This document shows positions 26,167 through 34,914 of a DNA stretch of 44,536 nt, in pieces (within the stretch, counting starts at the first letter, position 1; each line of letters begins with the position of its first letter). The notes beneath the pieces are model-generated. The model made no database searches. It was not told where the DNA came from and saw only the letters and a program-made list of their open reading frames with translations. The position numbers and the translations under genes were made by a program. Origin of the DNA: Chloroflexota bacterium. Lineage in GTDB: Bacteria > Chloroflexota > UBA4733. The DNA lies in NCBI GenBank assembly GCA_023381555.1, contig JAMCRV010000064.1, positions 1-44,536 of the forward strand, given 5' to 3'.

Positions 26167-27465
26167 ATGAGAGTGTCACACTACTCCCACAGTGATGTCA
26201 CGTTTGAGATGAGCGACGTGGAATCCGAGTCCAGTTCCCCGCCCGAGGAGTTCGTCGATGCCGTGCGCGATGCGTTGCTGCACCTCTACGATCCCATGCG
26301 TCTCCACCACCACCCGCTCAAGGCCTACCTGGTGGAGCAAGGCGAGGGCCTCCAGGTGCGGGGCAAAGAGCTGCGACAGGCGCTCCTCGATGCTATTGAG
26401 GCATTGCGTCCGACTCCAGACACTCCACCGGACTCCCGTGCTTGGAGAGCACACACGATCCTCGAGCTACGCTACATCGAGGGGCTCGAGGCGGTCGAGG
26501 TCAGCGATCACGTGGCCCTCAGCAAGAGTCAGTACCATCGAGAGCATCAGCGGGCGCTTCAGGGCGTCGCTGCTGAGCTGTGGGAGCGGTGGACGCTGAG
26601 GCAGCACGCAGCGAGAGGCGTTGTCGGTGTTGCTCCACTCGCGAAGTCAGAGGTGGCGCTTTTCTCTGAGCAAGAGTCTGCCGGGATCATCACAGTGATA
26701 GAGGAAGTGCAAGGCCTCATCCCCCTGCTCCATTCGCTCCTGGTACGGAAGGGCTTGATCCTGGATGTAGTCCTTGGAGCGAACCTCGGGTACGTCATAG
26801 GCGACCGAGTCATTTTCCGGCAGGCTCTGCTCACTTTGCTCACCGGTATCGCAAGCGTTGCCCCAGCGGGCCGGATCGTCCTCGAGGCGGAGCGGCCAGC
26901 TCGAGAGCTGTCACTGAGCGTGCGGGTCATCGAGGCGCCGGATCGCTCGCCTGGACTCGACACGTCTTCTACGCTGCCCTTCATCGAGGCGCTGCAAGGC
27001 ACCGTGGTATCGCCTGAGCCGTGGCACTGGGCGGTGAGGTTCCCTACTCTTGCGCGGAGGTTGCTACTCGTTGTTGACAACAACGACGACTTCCGGATGC
27101 TGATGAGCCGTTACCTGGAAGGATCGACCTGGAGAGTGCAGGGCACTGGTGATGTCGAGCAGGCGCTCATCCTCACGAAGCAGCTCCGCCCATCTCTGGT
27201 GCTCCTCGATGTGGTGATTCCCGGACGAGATGGCTGGGAGCTGTTACAGGATCTACGCCACGACCCAGATACCGCCCACACGCCTGTCGTCGTCTGCTCG
27301 GTACTCCATGAGCCTGAGATCGCCTTGACACTGGGTGCTGCCGGCTATTTGCAGAAGCCTGTCAGTCAAGAGCAGCTCCTCCAAGCACTACAGCACTATG
27401 GTCACGAGGACGCGGTGCCGTGCTCTAGTGACCCGGCAGCTCCATTGAGGTCAGGCTCCGGATGA
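26167..27465 (+). CDS. response regulator with N-terminal helix-turn-helix-like region, degenerate ATPase-like middle and C-terminal receiver
   Basis: A 432-residue protein. The N-terminal third (about residues 15-145) holds a helical segment ending in LELRYIEGLEAVEVSDHVAL then SKSQYHREHQRALQGV, which resembles the sigma-70 region 4-type helix-turn-helix. The middle (about 175-285) looks like a histidine-kinase ATPase fold that has lost its nucleotide motifs (no clear N or G boxes). The C-terminal receiver has the acidic pair in VVDNNDDF, the phospho-Asp in LVLLDVVIPGRDGW, and the Lys in GYLQKPVS. An ATG at 26209 is an alternative start. It is convergent with, and overlaps by 64 bases, a hybrid kinase gene. 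Confidence 0.75.
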   Translation: MRVSHYSHSDVTFEMSDVESESSSPPEEFVDAVRDALLHLYDPMRLHHHPLKAYLVEQGEGLQVRGKELRQALLDAIEALRPTPDTPPDSRAWRAHTILELRYIEGLEAVEVSDHVALSKSQYHREHQRALQGVAAELWERWTLRQHAARGVVGVAPLAKSEVALFSEQESAGIITVIEEVQGLIPLLHSLLVRKGLILDVVLGANLGYVIGDRVIFRQALLTLLTGIASVAPAGRIVLEAERPARELSLSVRVIEAPDRSPGLDTSSTLPFIEALQGTVVSPEPWHWAVRFPTLARRLLLVVDNNDDFRMLMSRYLEGSTWRVQGTGDVEQALILTKQLRPSLVLLDVVIPGRDGWELLQDLRHDPDTAHTPVVVCSVLHEPEIALTLGAAGYLQKPVSQEQLLQALQHYGHEDAVPCSSDPAAPLRSGSG

Positions 27466-29702
27466 TGTACCGGCGGATCGAGCGTGCCTAAGACCGCCTC
27501 GAGTATGCACAGAAGCTCTTCGAAACGGAAGCCGTCACCCTTCGTCACCGTCAGCTGCGTTCCAAGGGGACCGTCTTCCTGTGTGCCTTCGTGAGCTGAG
27601 ATGATGATGACAGGTGTAGTGCGGTGCACCGCGAGTGTCCGCAGGGAGGTCAGGAGCTCGCGACCAGTGCTGTCTGGTAGGAGTAGATCAAGAATGATTG
27701 CATCGAATGGCTGTCGAGCAATCTCAAGGGCTGAGGCTGCTGTGTAGGCAGCAACGACGGCGACGCTATCCACGCCTGCCCCGGGAGCTTGCAAATAGCG
27801 GCGGATCAGGCGTACGAATTGGGTGTCATCGTCGATGACGAGCACACGTTTGAGTGGACCGGGGATTCGCCGCAGTTCCTGCAGGAGGTCGGCGCGCCGC
27901 ACAGGCTTCGTGAGATAGGAGCTTACTCCCATCTCGGTCGCGTGGCGCTCTCGCTGAGGAAGCGGTAGTGCCACGATGACCTGGCCAGACGGTGGCTGCG
28001 AAGGGAGCTCGCGTGCGCTGTCGGCCAGGATGGCAGCAGCGTGCAGGGCAGCTGCACGGTCGCATGCATCGTTCCAAGAGGAAGTAGGAACCACACGAAA
28101 CCCGCGTAAGTGGCGTTGAAGCAGATCAGCGGTGCTGGCGTCCGCTTCTGACAGGACTAGGACACGCTCACCGGATCGGGCTAGCCACGAGAGGTCCGTG
28201 GGTCGCAGTTGTTCGGACGCGTGAGACGTTACATTGGTGCTGGGCAGCGTGAACCAGAAGGTTGTGCCCGTGCCTGGCGTGCTTGCCCCGATCTGCCCAC
28301 CGTGGAGCTCAATGAGCCGCTTACTGATGGCAAGCCCGAGACCGTAGCCGCGGTGCCGCCTTGCCCCTGGTGTGTTCTGCTCCCCGCGCTCGTACTCGTC
28401 GAAGATCCTCGAGAGGTCCTGCGGTGGGATCCCTGGGCCGGTGTCGATCACTTCGACGAGCACCCCCCGAGGATCCGTATTTGCACGGATGGTGATCCCA
28501 CCGTGCTCAGTAAAGCGTGCGGCATTGGTGAGGAAATTGAGGAGCACCTGCCGGATGCGCAGGCGGTCGAAGTACAGCTCCTGGAGCGCCGGTGCGATCT
28601 CTATGTGCAGAGCAAGCCCCTTGGCAGTAAGATACTCGCGCACTACCGCGGCAGCTTCCTCGATCACGTCGCTTAAGTTGAGGGGCTCCTTTGCTAGGGC
28701 AAGTCGACCGATGCCGATGCGCGCAAGATCGAGCACGTCCTCCGTCAAGGTGAGGAGATGCTGAGCACTGCGATAGATCGCGTGGGCATCGCCTCGATAC
28801 TCTGGTGGCAGTGGAATACGGTAGCTCTCTGGTGAGACCACCATCATCTCGCTGAACCCAGCAATGAGATTGAGAGGAGTCCGGAGTTCGTGACTGATGT
28901 TTGTGACGAACTCAGACTTCGAGCGCTCCGCAGCATCTGCAGCGCGCCAAGCAACCTCGAGCGCCGCATTGGCCTGACGGAGACGGTAGTAGGCATCATC
29001 AAGCTGCTGGAGGGTGCGCACGAGTTCTCCGCGGTGCTGGAGCGCGTCTGCGGCACTGCGAGAAGCTTTCTCCAGACTCGCAACGGACCATTCCACCGCA
29101 GTGACGAGCACGTGGCCGAAACCAGCGCCAAGGATAACTGCCACCGGCAGTGCGACGAGCAGGAACGGCCCGGCGGTAGCAGAGGCGGAGGAGATGACGC
29201 CAGCGTTGTCGAGGAGAAGGAACATTGCTCCCTGGAGGCCAGCACAGCAGAGCGCTGCTAGTGGATGAAGGAGCACTACCGCGGCAAAGCAGAGTAGCGC
29301 GCCGATGAGAGGCAGCCAGCTGGCAGGGGTGAGCGCTTGAGCGATTTCGATGACGGCAGCACCGCTCAAGACGAACATCCAAGCCGCGAGACGTGGAAAA
29401 CGTGATTGAGTGATCCAACTGCCGAGGAGAACAGCAAGCACGAGTGGGAAGAGGGCCCAGCGGTGCGCGAGGTCCGTAGCGGAATGCTCGAGGCGGAGGT
29501 CGACGAGTGGTGCACCAAAGTGCCAGGCCAGATAGATAGTGAGAGCAAGTACAAGCAGCTGCTGCAGTAAGCTGGCGCGCACCGAGGCGAACGTGGAGCG
29601 AATCTCGGGGTGATCGAGATCCGACCACGTGAGCCACCGCCAGAGAGGCTGCTGGCAGAGCGTAGTAGGGAGTGACACAGGCTGTGCCTCCTGTTCTGTC
29701 AA
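27402..29702 (-). CDS. hybrid sensor histidine kinase with two receiver domains
   Basis: A 766-residue membrane kinase. About six N-terminal helices (about residues 40-215) form a membrane sensor. Then a coiled coil, the H-box FVTNISHELRTPLNLIAGF (about 268), N-box LNFLTNAARFTEHG, G1 DTGPGIPP and G2 GYGLGLAISKRL. Receiver 1 (about 510-625) lacks the phospho-Asp (the segment reads AAILADSARELP) yet keeps the TKP lysine; receiver 2 is canonical (VLVIDDDTQ, IILDLLLPDSTG). The 3' end overlaps the convergent receiver gene. Confidence 0.9.
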   Translation of the reverse strand: MTEQEAQPVSLPTTLCQQPLWRWLTWSDLDHPEIRSTFASVRASLLQQLLVLALTIYLAWHFGAPLVDLRLEHSATDLAHRWALFPLVLAVLLGSWITQSRFPRLAAWMFVLSGAAVIEIAQALTPASWLPLIGALLCFAAVVLLHPLAALCCAGLQGAMFLLLDNAGVISSASATAGPFLLVALPVAVILGAGFGHVLVTAVEWSVASLEKASRSAADALQHRGELVRTLQQLDDAYYRLRQANAALEVAWRAADAAERSKSEFVTNISHELRTPLNLIAGFSEMMVVSPESYRIPLPPEYRGDAHAIYRSAQHLLTLTEDVLDLARIGIGRLALAKEPLNLSDVIEEAAAVVREYLTAKGLALHIEIAPALQELYFDRLRIRQVLLNFLTNAARFTEHGGITIRANTDPRGVLVEVIDTGPGIPPQDLSRIFDEYERGEQNTPGARRHRGYGLGLAISKRLIELHGGQIGASTPGTGTTFWFTLPSTNVTSHASEQLRPTDLSWLARSGERVLVLSEADASTADLLQRHLRGFRVVPTSSWNDACDRAAALHAAAILADSARELPSQPPSGQVIVALPLPQRERHATEMGVSSYLTKPVRRADLLQELRRIPGPLKRVLVIDDDTQFVRLIRRYLQAPGAGVDSVAVVAAYTAASALEIARQPFDAIILDLLLPDSTGRELLTSLRTLAVHRTTPVIIISAHEGTQEDGPLGTQLTVTKGDGFRFEELLCILEAVLGTLDPPVHHPEPDLNGAAGSLEHGTASS

Positions 29703-29750
29703 GGTGAGCCGGAGTTGGTGATTCCTGAGAAATCACCAACGACCCCCTCC

Positions 29751-30200
29751 TCAAACGCCTGTCGGGACGCCGTAATCACTGGGCGTGGTCCCTCGCTCGT
29801 GACGGGCCACAGAGAAGCCGACGAGGATCGGGACGTTGAGGGCTGTCAATACGAGAACAATCGCCAGAACGGTGAGTGTGACTCCATTGGTACCATCAAC
29901 AGTGAAGACGTAGACAGACAAGACAACGAAAACCGCTGTCAGCACCAAGATCCAGCGAGCAACCGCAAAGAACAGCGGCCACGCGAACTGGCGCAGCCGC
30001 AGCAGACAAACGATCGCTGTGGCTAACAGCACCCCGGAAGCTGCAAGAAAAGCTAGAGGCCACACTAGCGGCACCGCTTGAGGAAGGTAGGCCGCGATGA
30101 TACCGATAGCGAGAAAGGAACAGACGATCGAGCCGATGGTACAGGCTACGATAGGCGACCGCGTCGTATCTCCGCTGTAGGGCTCAGGAGTACCTACCAT
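29751..30200 (-). CDS. small membrane protein of unknown function
   Basis: A 149-residue protein with about four hydrophobic helices, starting MVGTPEPYSGDTTRSP. No recognised domain. Its start overlaps the end of the membrane protein gene upstream by 7 bases, and it precedes the hybrid kinase by 48 bases on the same strand, so the three may be co-transcribed. I cannot give a function. Confidence 0.65.
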   Translation of the reverse strand: MVGTPEPYSGDTTRSPIVACTIGSIVCSFLAIGIIAAYLPQAVPLVWPLAFLAASGVLLATAIVCLLRLRQFAWPLFFAVARWILVLTAVFVVLSVYVFTVDGTNGVTLTVLAIVLVLTALNVPILVGFSVARHERGTTPSDYGVPTGV

Positions 30201-30793
30201 GTGGCGATCCTCGACATGATGATGAGGGTGGCTACCTGCATACAGCCGGTGATTCCCGCAGTATAGGTGAAGCGTCGCATCAACCGGCCAATCAGCGCAC
30301 CATTAGGGGTGGGTTTGTGGAGTTCCAATAGGACGGTGATATTGGCCGGTTCTAGAATCCCATAGGCAATGATGGCCATGACCCCGACGACGAGGAAGGA
30401 CGCCACGAGCCACCAGTGTTGCGGATAGGGAATGGTCAAGTACCCCAGGTAGCGGGCAAGCTGCCACCCCGATGTCAACGTCACCAGCACGAGTGTCGGC
30501 ATGATCAGCAACAGTTGCGGCATCAAGCGCCGCGTCAAGGCCAGGCGCGCCGGAACCTCCAGACGCCGCAACAGCGGACCCAGGACAAAGCCCATAAATA
30601 GGTCAATACTCGTCCACAAGCTCCCTGCTGCGACGTGGAAGAAGTTGAGGGCCCAGAGCCAGTTGCCGGCGATGGTGACCACTAATCCAGCAAGCACAAC
30701 ACCAACGATCCAGAGCCCCTTCAGCGGGATGATGGACTTCGCTCCGGCAACGGCCGGCCGTGGTGCTGCTGCTACCCCGATATGAACATCCAT
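30194..30793 (-). CDS. membrane protein, CopD/DUF2269-like
   Basis: A protein of about 199 residues with about four helices, starting at ATG 30793 after GGAGGAGGGG. The segment FFHVAAGSLWTSIDLFMGFVLG recalls the helix with a conserved His found in CopD/DUF2269-type membrane proteins; the match is by eye and weak. It overlaps the next small membrane gene by 7 bases. Confidence 0.6.
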   Translation of the reverse strand: MDVHIGVAAAPRPAVAGAKSIIPLKGLWIVGVVLAGLVVTIAGNWLWALNFFHVAAGSLWTSIDLFMGFVLGPLLRRLEVPARLALTRRLMPQLLLIMPTLVLVTLTSGWQLARYLGYLTIPYPQHWWLVASFLVVGVMAIIAYGILEPANITVLLELHKPTPNGALIGRLMRRFTYTAGITGCMQVATLIIMSRIATW

Positions 30794-30927
30794 GACGACC
30801 CCTCCTCCTGCTCTTAAGGAAGCTGCCGTACTGAGGAGGAGCACCGCGCACCTCCTCAGTAATGGGGACACAACGCAACGTCAAGCAGCCTCGCACAATC
30901 CATACTCGAAGCTGACCAACCGGCGAC

Positions 30928-31932
30928 TTAGCGCAACCGCACGGTGACGAAACCTATGCCACATACCGATGGTCCAACCGGCGACTTCGCTCCTCTAACT
31001 CTTTGAATCCCGGTGTAAAACAGTGTGAACGTGTCACTGGCCTCGGGGATGAGCCCCAAAGGGGTCCGGATGCGGCGTGCCCAACTCGACGGATCGTCCG
31101 GTCGAACGGCTATCGGTTCCCCCCGCGTCCAGTGCACACCATCGTCAGAGAAGGCACAGCCAATGTGTTCGCCACCTGCGTCATAGACGGTAACGTAACA
31201 CCCGTCCGCGAGTTGGGTCACGATGGGGTTTTCGATGAAGACCGGCTCGATCAGCAGCGGATTCAGATCTGAGCATCGTTTCCACGGGCCGCCCAGGCTC
31301 GGTGCCGCTGCCAACCCAACGCGCCAGGATCGGACAGGCTTTTTCTCGGTATTGGCGCTTCCATACAAGGCGTACCACGTCTCCTTCACCTGGTACGGGA
31401 AGAATGAGTCGGTCCCTTGCAAGCCTTCCCAGGGGTCGGACGCAACCCCCGGCTCAAGAATCACCCCAACATCCTCATAGGGTCCGCCGATACCCCCGGG
31501 GCCTTTGATCGCCGACATGGCCCGCCAGATCCGGCCCTCGTGGTTAGTTCGATAAGCAGTCTCGGTATCGGGGGCCGACCGGTAGGCCACGTAAAACAGA
31601 TTCCAGCAACCTTCTTCGTCGTTGTAGATGGGCATCGGTGCCCATAATGACGCCCGCGGATCTTTCCCGTCGAACTCGCCGCTGGATGTATAGAGGGAGG
31701 ATACGCGCGTCCAGGATCGACGATCGTCGCTGGTCCAGTGTGCCAATGTCATCTTGACTGTATGGGGATCGCCGGCCATCTCCGACGTAAACAAGTGGTA
31801 GACGCTTCCCAGTTTCAGCACCCTTCCACCCTCAAAGCCGTACTGGTTCCCCTCCGCGCCGGGCGACTCCACGGTCAGGACCGGTGTGCTACTCTGCTCG
31901 ACGACTGAAAAATGACGCTGGTTTGGGCCCAT
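30928..31932 (-). CDS. glycosidase-like beta-propeller protein (GH43/GH130 type)
   Basis: A 334-residue protein with the repeated short blade pattern of five-bladed propeller glycosidases: GRVLKLGSVYHLFTSEM, then ASLWAPMPIYND, FFPYQVKETWYALYG and VQ/TQLADGCYVTVYDA, and a FSDDGVHWTRG repeat. Acidic residues fit a catalytic role but cannot be assigned. No signal peptide, so probably cytoplasmic. It might process sugar taken up by a nearby importer. The subfamily is not certain. Confidence 0.65.
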   Translation of the reverse strand: MGPNQRHFSVVEQSSTPVLTVESPGAEGNQYGFEGGRVLKLGSVYHLFTSEMAGDPHTVKMTLAHWTSDDRRSWTRVSSLYTSSGEFDGKDPRASLWAPMPIYNDEEGCWNLFYVAYRSAPDTETAYRTNHEGRIWRAMSAIKGPGGIGGPYEDVGVILEPGVASDPWEGLQGTDSFFPYQVKETWYALYGSANTEKKPVRSWRVGLAAAPSLGGPWKRCSDLNPLLIEPVFIENPIVTQLADGCYVTVYDAGGEHIGCAFSDDGVHWTRGEPIAVRPDDPSSWARRIRTPLGLIPEASDTFTLFYTGIQRVRGAKSPVGPSVCGIGFVTVRLR

Positions 31933-32361
31933 CTCGCCGAAGCCTCCTCGTAGGTCCCCGCAGCCTTACAGGACCACTCATGGTATCCGAATCACGGCCC
32001 CTGCCGTGGGTGACTGCTTTGTGACTTGACGAGATGGTCTGGGGAGTGCCGTCTTTAGTGCTCACGGTACTCCTCTCTCAAAGCCATCCGAGTGCTGCTT
32101 GACTGGGGAGGAACCGGCCTCTGGAAGCACTCGCACCGCCGGCACCCAAAGTCCTTTCCTCAACCCGCAACATCCCCGTATCACAGACAGGGCGCCCGCC
32201 TGCGCCGCCTGTTGATCCCCGGCTATGGATCGAGCTGGATAAAGCCGTCAATCTACGGCAAGAAGCCGGGGCATAGCCTGACGGCGAAACTGCTCGCGGA
32301 CGATCTCGATGAGGAGACGAAAGAGCTCTTAGGCGTCAGTGGTCTGGATGTAACCCAGGGC
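31933..32361. other. spacer with an unrecognised possible gene remnant
   Basis: This stretch lies between the propeller gene and the PIN toxin gene. A plus-strand frame opens at GTG 32092 and runs into the antisense of the toxin. Its middle (IPGYGSSWIKPSIYGKKPG, then LADDLDEETKELLG) looks protein-like, but the start and the end do not. It may be a decayed gene. I do not recognise it. Confidence 0.25.
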
Positions 32362-32775
32362 TCAGGGTGCCAGCGTGAAGGCGGAAACGTGCCGGGGACG
32401 GAGCATGCGAAAGTGGCGCCGGTCCAACGTGAGGACGTGGCCGATGTGTAACCGTTCGGCTATTGCAACGATTGAAGCGTCGACAAGTCCGATTGGAGTA
32501 TCGGAATACGCTTCCATGAGCTCCAAACACCGCGCCAGATCAGCGTGGCCCAGCCCTTCCACCCGGAACTCGCCGGACACGACAGATCGCAAAAGCGCAG
32601 CGGCAACATGCGATCCCAGATGGGTGGAGATCAGATAGCCGGCTTCAGGGAGAACAGTGACGGGCAAGACCAGAAGGTCGGTGCTGGATTGCACGTACGA
32701 GCGCACACGGCCGTGCTCCACTGTTTTCACGTCGGCCAGAGCATAGAGTGCGCTGGTATCAACGAGAACCGGCAC
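32362..32775 (-). CDS. PIN-domain ribonuclease toxin (VapC-like)
   Basis: A 137-residue protein of the PIN family. The four acidic residues are visible: the first in MPVLVDTSALYALAD, Glu in PVTVLPEAGYL, and Asp residues in PIGLVDASIVAIAERL and VLTLDRRHFRML. VapC toxins cut specific RNAs such as tRNA or rRNA. The gene starts 5 bases after the antitoxin gene ends, in standard VapBC order. Confidence 0.85.
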   Translation of the reverse strand: MPVLVDTSALYALADVKTVEHGRVRSYVQSSTDLLVLPVTVLPEAGYLISTHLGSHVAAALLRSVVSGEFRVEGLGHADLARCLELMEAYSDTPIGLVDASIVAIAERLHIGHVLTLDRRHFRMLRPRHVSAFTLAP

Positions 32776-32780
32776 GGTGC

Positions 32781-33077
32781 TTACGACCGAGTGCCGGCGC
32801 CATCACGACGTACGGAGGCTCCAGGCGACCATCCCGCTACGGGATCGGCAGCAGCAGCCAGAATCTCCTCATCCCACCCGTCGGCGACGGAAAAACTTGG
32901 GCCGCTACTGCTACCCATGTCGATGAATTCCATTCGACGTGGAGGCCGATGTACTTCAAGATACTCGCGGAGTGCCGTCTCAACGAGTTTAGTGAAACTC
33001 GTCCCATTGCGCGCGGCAAACTGCTGCGCCTCCACGAGCAAGGCCTCATCCGCCAGAATTGTGGTTCGCTTGGTCAT
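32781..33077 (-). CDS. ribbon-helix-helix antitoxin (VapB-like)
   Basis: A protein of about 98 residues. The N-terminus MTKRTTILADEALLVEAQQF then GTSFTKLVETALREYLE is a ribbon-helix-helix DNA-binding domain. The C-terminal half is acidic and Gly/Ser-rich and should bind the toxin. GGAGGGA precedes the start. It should repress its own operon by binding the palindrome just upstream. Confidence 0.8.
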   Translation of the reverse strand: MTKRTTILADEALLVEAQQFAARNGTSFTKLVETALREYLEVHRPPRRMEFIDMGSSSGPSFSVADGWDEEILAAAADPVAGWSPGASVRRDGAGTRS

Positions 33078-33102
33078 TGCCACGGATCTCCCTCCTTGCT
33101 CG

Positions 33103-33127
33103 GTATGTATGCATATGTATAACATAC
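33103..33127 (-). promoter_or_regulatory. possible promoter/operator of the VapBC-like pair
   Basis: An AT-rich, imperfectly palindromic stretch whose ends are GTATGT and ACATAC, centred on a CATATG-like core, about 26-50 bases upstream of the antitoxin start. The minus strand includes a TTATAC -10-like box. RHH antitoxins usually bind such short palindromes over their own promoter. Confidence 0.35.
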
Positions 33128-33200
33128 GGAACCCTCAACAGTCTCTGCGGATTGATGGATGGACAGGTCGTGACGTAACCGTTGGATCACATTTTGGCGC

Positions 33201-33431
33201 TTACGCCATCACACCTACGCCCCAGCCGCTTACCGCTCCCCGCGAGGCACCTCGTCGACGTTGGTCGCGGATCTTGCGGATAGCATCCAGAATGCAGTCC
33301 ATGTCCGACTGGGGGCCGAGGAAGAGGCGGTGCGACAGCACCACGGCCTCGTCACGGTAGATACGTTCGGCCTGGGGGCAATGGACGGTCGCGTAGTCGA
33401 CCTCCTTAGCCTGCGACTGGGGTACCTCCAC
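33201..33431 (-). pseudogene. C-terminal stump of a DegT/DnrJ/EryC1-type aminotransferase
   Basis: The reading KEVDYATVHCPQAERIYRDE then LSHRLFLGPQSDMDCILDAI and a final basic tail matches the C-terminal about 60 residues of sugar-aminotransferase-family proteins. The PLP-binding core and the rest of the gene are absent. The upstream sequence, up to the dead IS, contains stops. It is a relic and cannot act as an enzyme. Confidence 0.6.
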
Positions 33432-33685
33432 TTTTGGGTGTCCAACATCGTCCTTCCCGTTGCCGCCGTCCTGGATGTGTGGCTCGCTTTTGCCTACCAG
33501 TCGGTGCTCAACAGCCCCTCGTTCACGGCGACGTCGCCGAAACCGGCAGGGTTCATTCGGACCCTCTCTCCCTACCCCTCTTTAAAAGGTAGATTTTCTG
33601 GAGAGCAAGGTGGGAGTGAAGGGGGAGCCCTCCAGCGGGGAAGCTGTAGATATGGAGATATCGCAGCGAGCGAAGGAGGGGTCCC

Positions 33686-34812
33686 ATGGCATGCCAGGAA
33701 GTAGTGTACCCGTGGACGCAAACGATCCGGCGCCAGTTCCCCGCGTTGAGCAGGCCGCAGGCGGCGGTGCTTGGGTTGTGGAGTCTGGGGATGGTGCTGG
33801 GGCGCAGTGGTGCGCTGACGGCGGTGACGGTGTTTTTGGCAGCCTGGCAAGGGCGAGCGGAGAACAGCGTGCGCCAGCAGTTGCGGGAATGGTGCTACCC
33901 GGCGGACAAGAAGCGCGGCAACCAGCGGCAGGCACGGGACGTCACCACCTGCTTTGCACCCTTGTTGCGCTGGGTGCTGGCCGGCTACACCGGGACGCCA
34001 CCAGCCTGGGCGAGCGCTTTGTCGTCTTGACGCTCAGCGTGGTCTATCGAGGCTGCGCTATCCCGGTCGCCTGGCACGTGTTGCCAGCGAACCAGCCCGA
34101 CGCCTGGCGACCCCACTGGTTGCGCTTGCTGCGCCTGGTGCGACCGGCCATTCCCACCCAGATGACCGTGATTGTGCTGGCCGGCCGTGGTCTCTATGTC
34201 CGCTGGCTGTTTTGTCGCATCCGGCGGCTCGGCTGGCATCCGTTCCTGCGCGTCAATGCCCAGGGCCGCTTCCGTCCTGCCTGCGCCCGCGCCGGTCGGC
34301 GGCTGTCCACGTTCGTGCCCCGGCCGGGGACGACCGGGCAGGGGTTGGGGGTGGCCTTCACCGGCAAACACCGTCGCCTCTCCTGCACCCTGCTGGCCTG
34401 CTGGTAGGCGGGCTGCAAGGATCCCTGGCTGATCCTGACCGACCTGCCACCCGAAGCAGCAGAGGTCGGTTGGTACGGCATGCGCGCCTGGATCGAGGTC
34501 ATGTTCCACGACGCCAAGCAATACCTCGGCCTGGAAGATTCCCCCGCCCAGGCTGCCCAAGCCGTCGAACGCACCGCCCCCATGGCCGCCCTCGTCCTGC
34601 TCTGGTACGCCGGCCGCTCCCAAGAGCAGCGTGGCGCACCTTGGCCCCTGCGTCCCTGGTATCGCCAGAAGACCACTTCCTCATTCCCTGATATGCTCGC
34701 CGCTGTGCGTCGGGAAAGTTGGCGCCTCTATTTATCTTCGCCGCCGTCGCCACAACGGCTCCCCAACAATTCCACCACCCCCTGGCCCGATGCCCTCCTC
34801 GCTACGGCATAA
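33686..34812 (+). mobile_element. inactivated IS4-type transposase (pseudogene)
   Basis: An insertion-sequence transposase in pieces. Part 1 runs from 33686 (MACQEVVYPWTQTIRRQF...) to about 33975; there the frame shifts into the second frame, which runs through RDATSLGERFVV to an in-frame TAG at 34405-34407. Past the stop the same frame continues to 34812 with WYGMRAWIEVMFHDAK, the exact IS4 Y-(2)-R-(3)-E-(6)-K signature. The second Asp is replaced by Gly (VIVLAGRGLY where VLADRGLY is usual). With a frameshift, an amber stop and a lost catalytic residue, the transposase is dead. I found no terminal inverted repeats. Confidence 0.8.
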
Positions 34813-34914
34813 TGGCGGAACACGAGGCTAGTGGTGGCGGACGGCGCCGGTCACGAGACGATCCGCACAATCGTGGGCGGCAGGGACTGAGGATGGCGCT
34901 GGCCAACCCATGTC

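Noticed and set aside
30916-30987. Two copies of CCAACCGGCGACTT, 58 bases apart, at the end of the propeller gene.
   Set aside because: Only 14 bases, with no further copies seen. It may be a small duplication at the 3' end of the gene and does not suggest an array or an attachment site.
33540-34914. Terminal inverted repeats and target duplication for the IS.
   Set aside because: Reading both flanks, I found no matching ends, so the element boundaries remain undefined.
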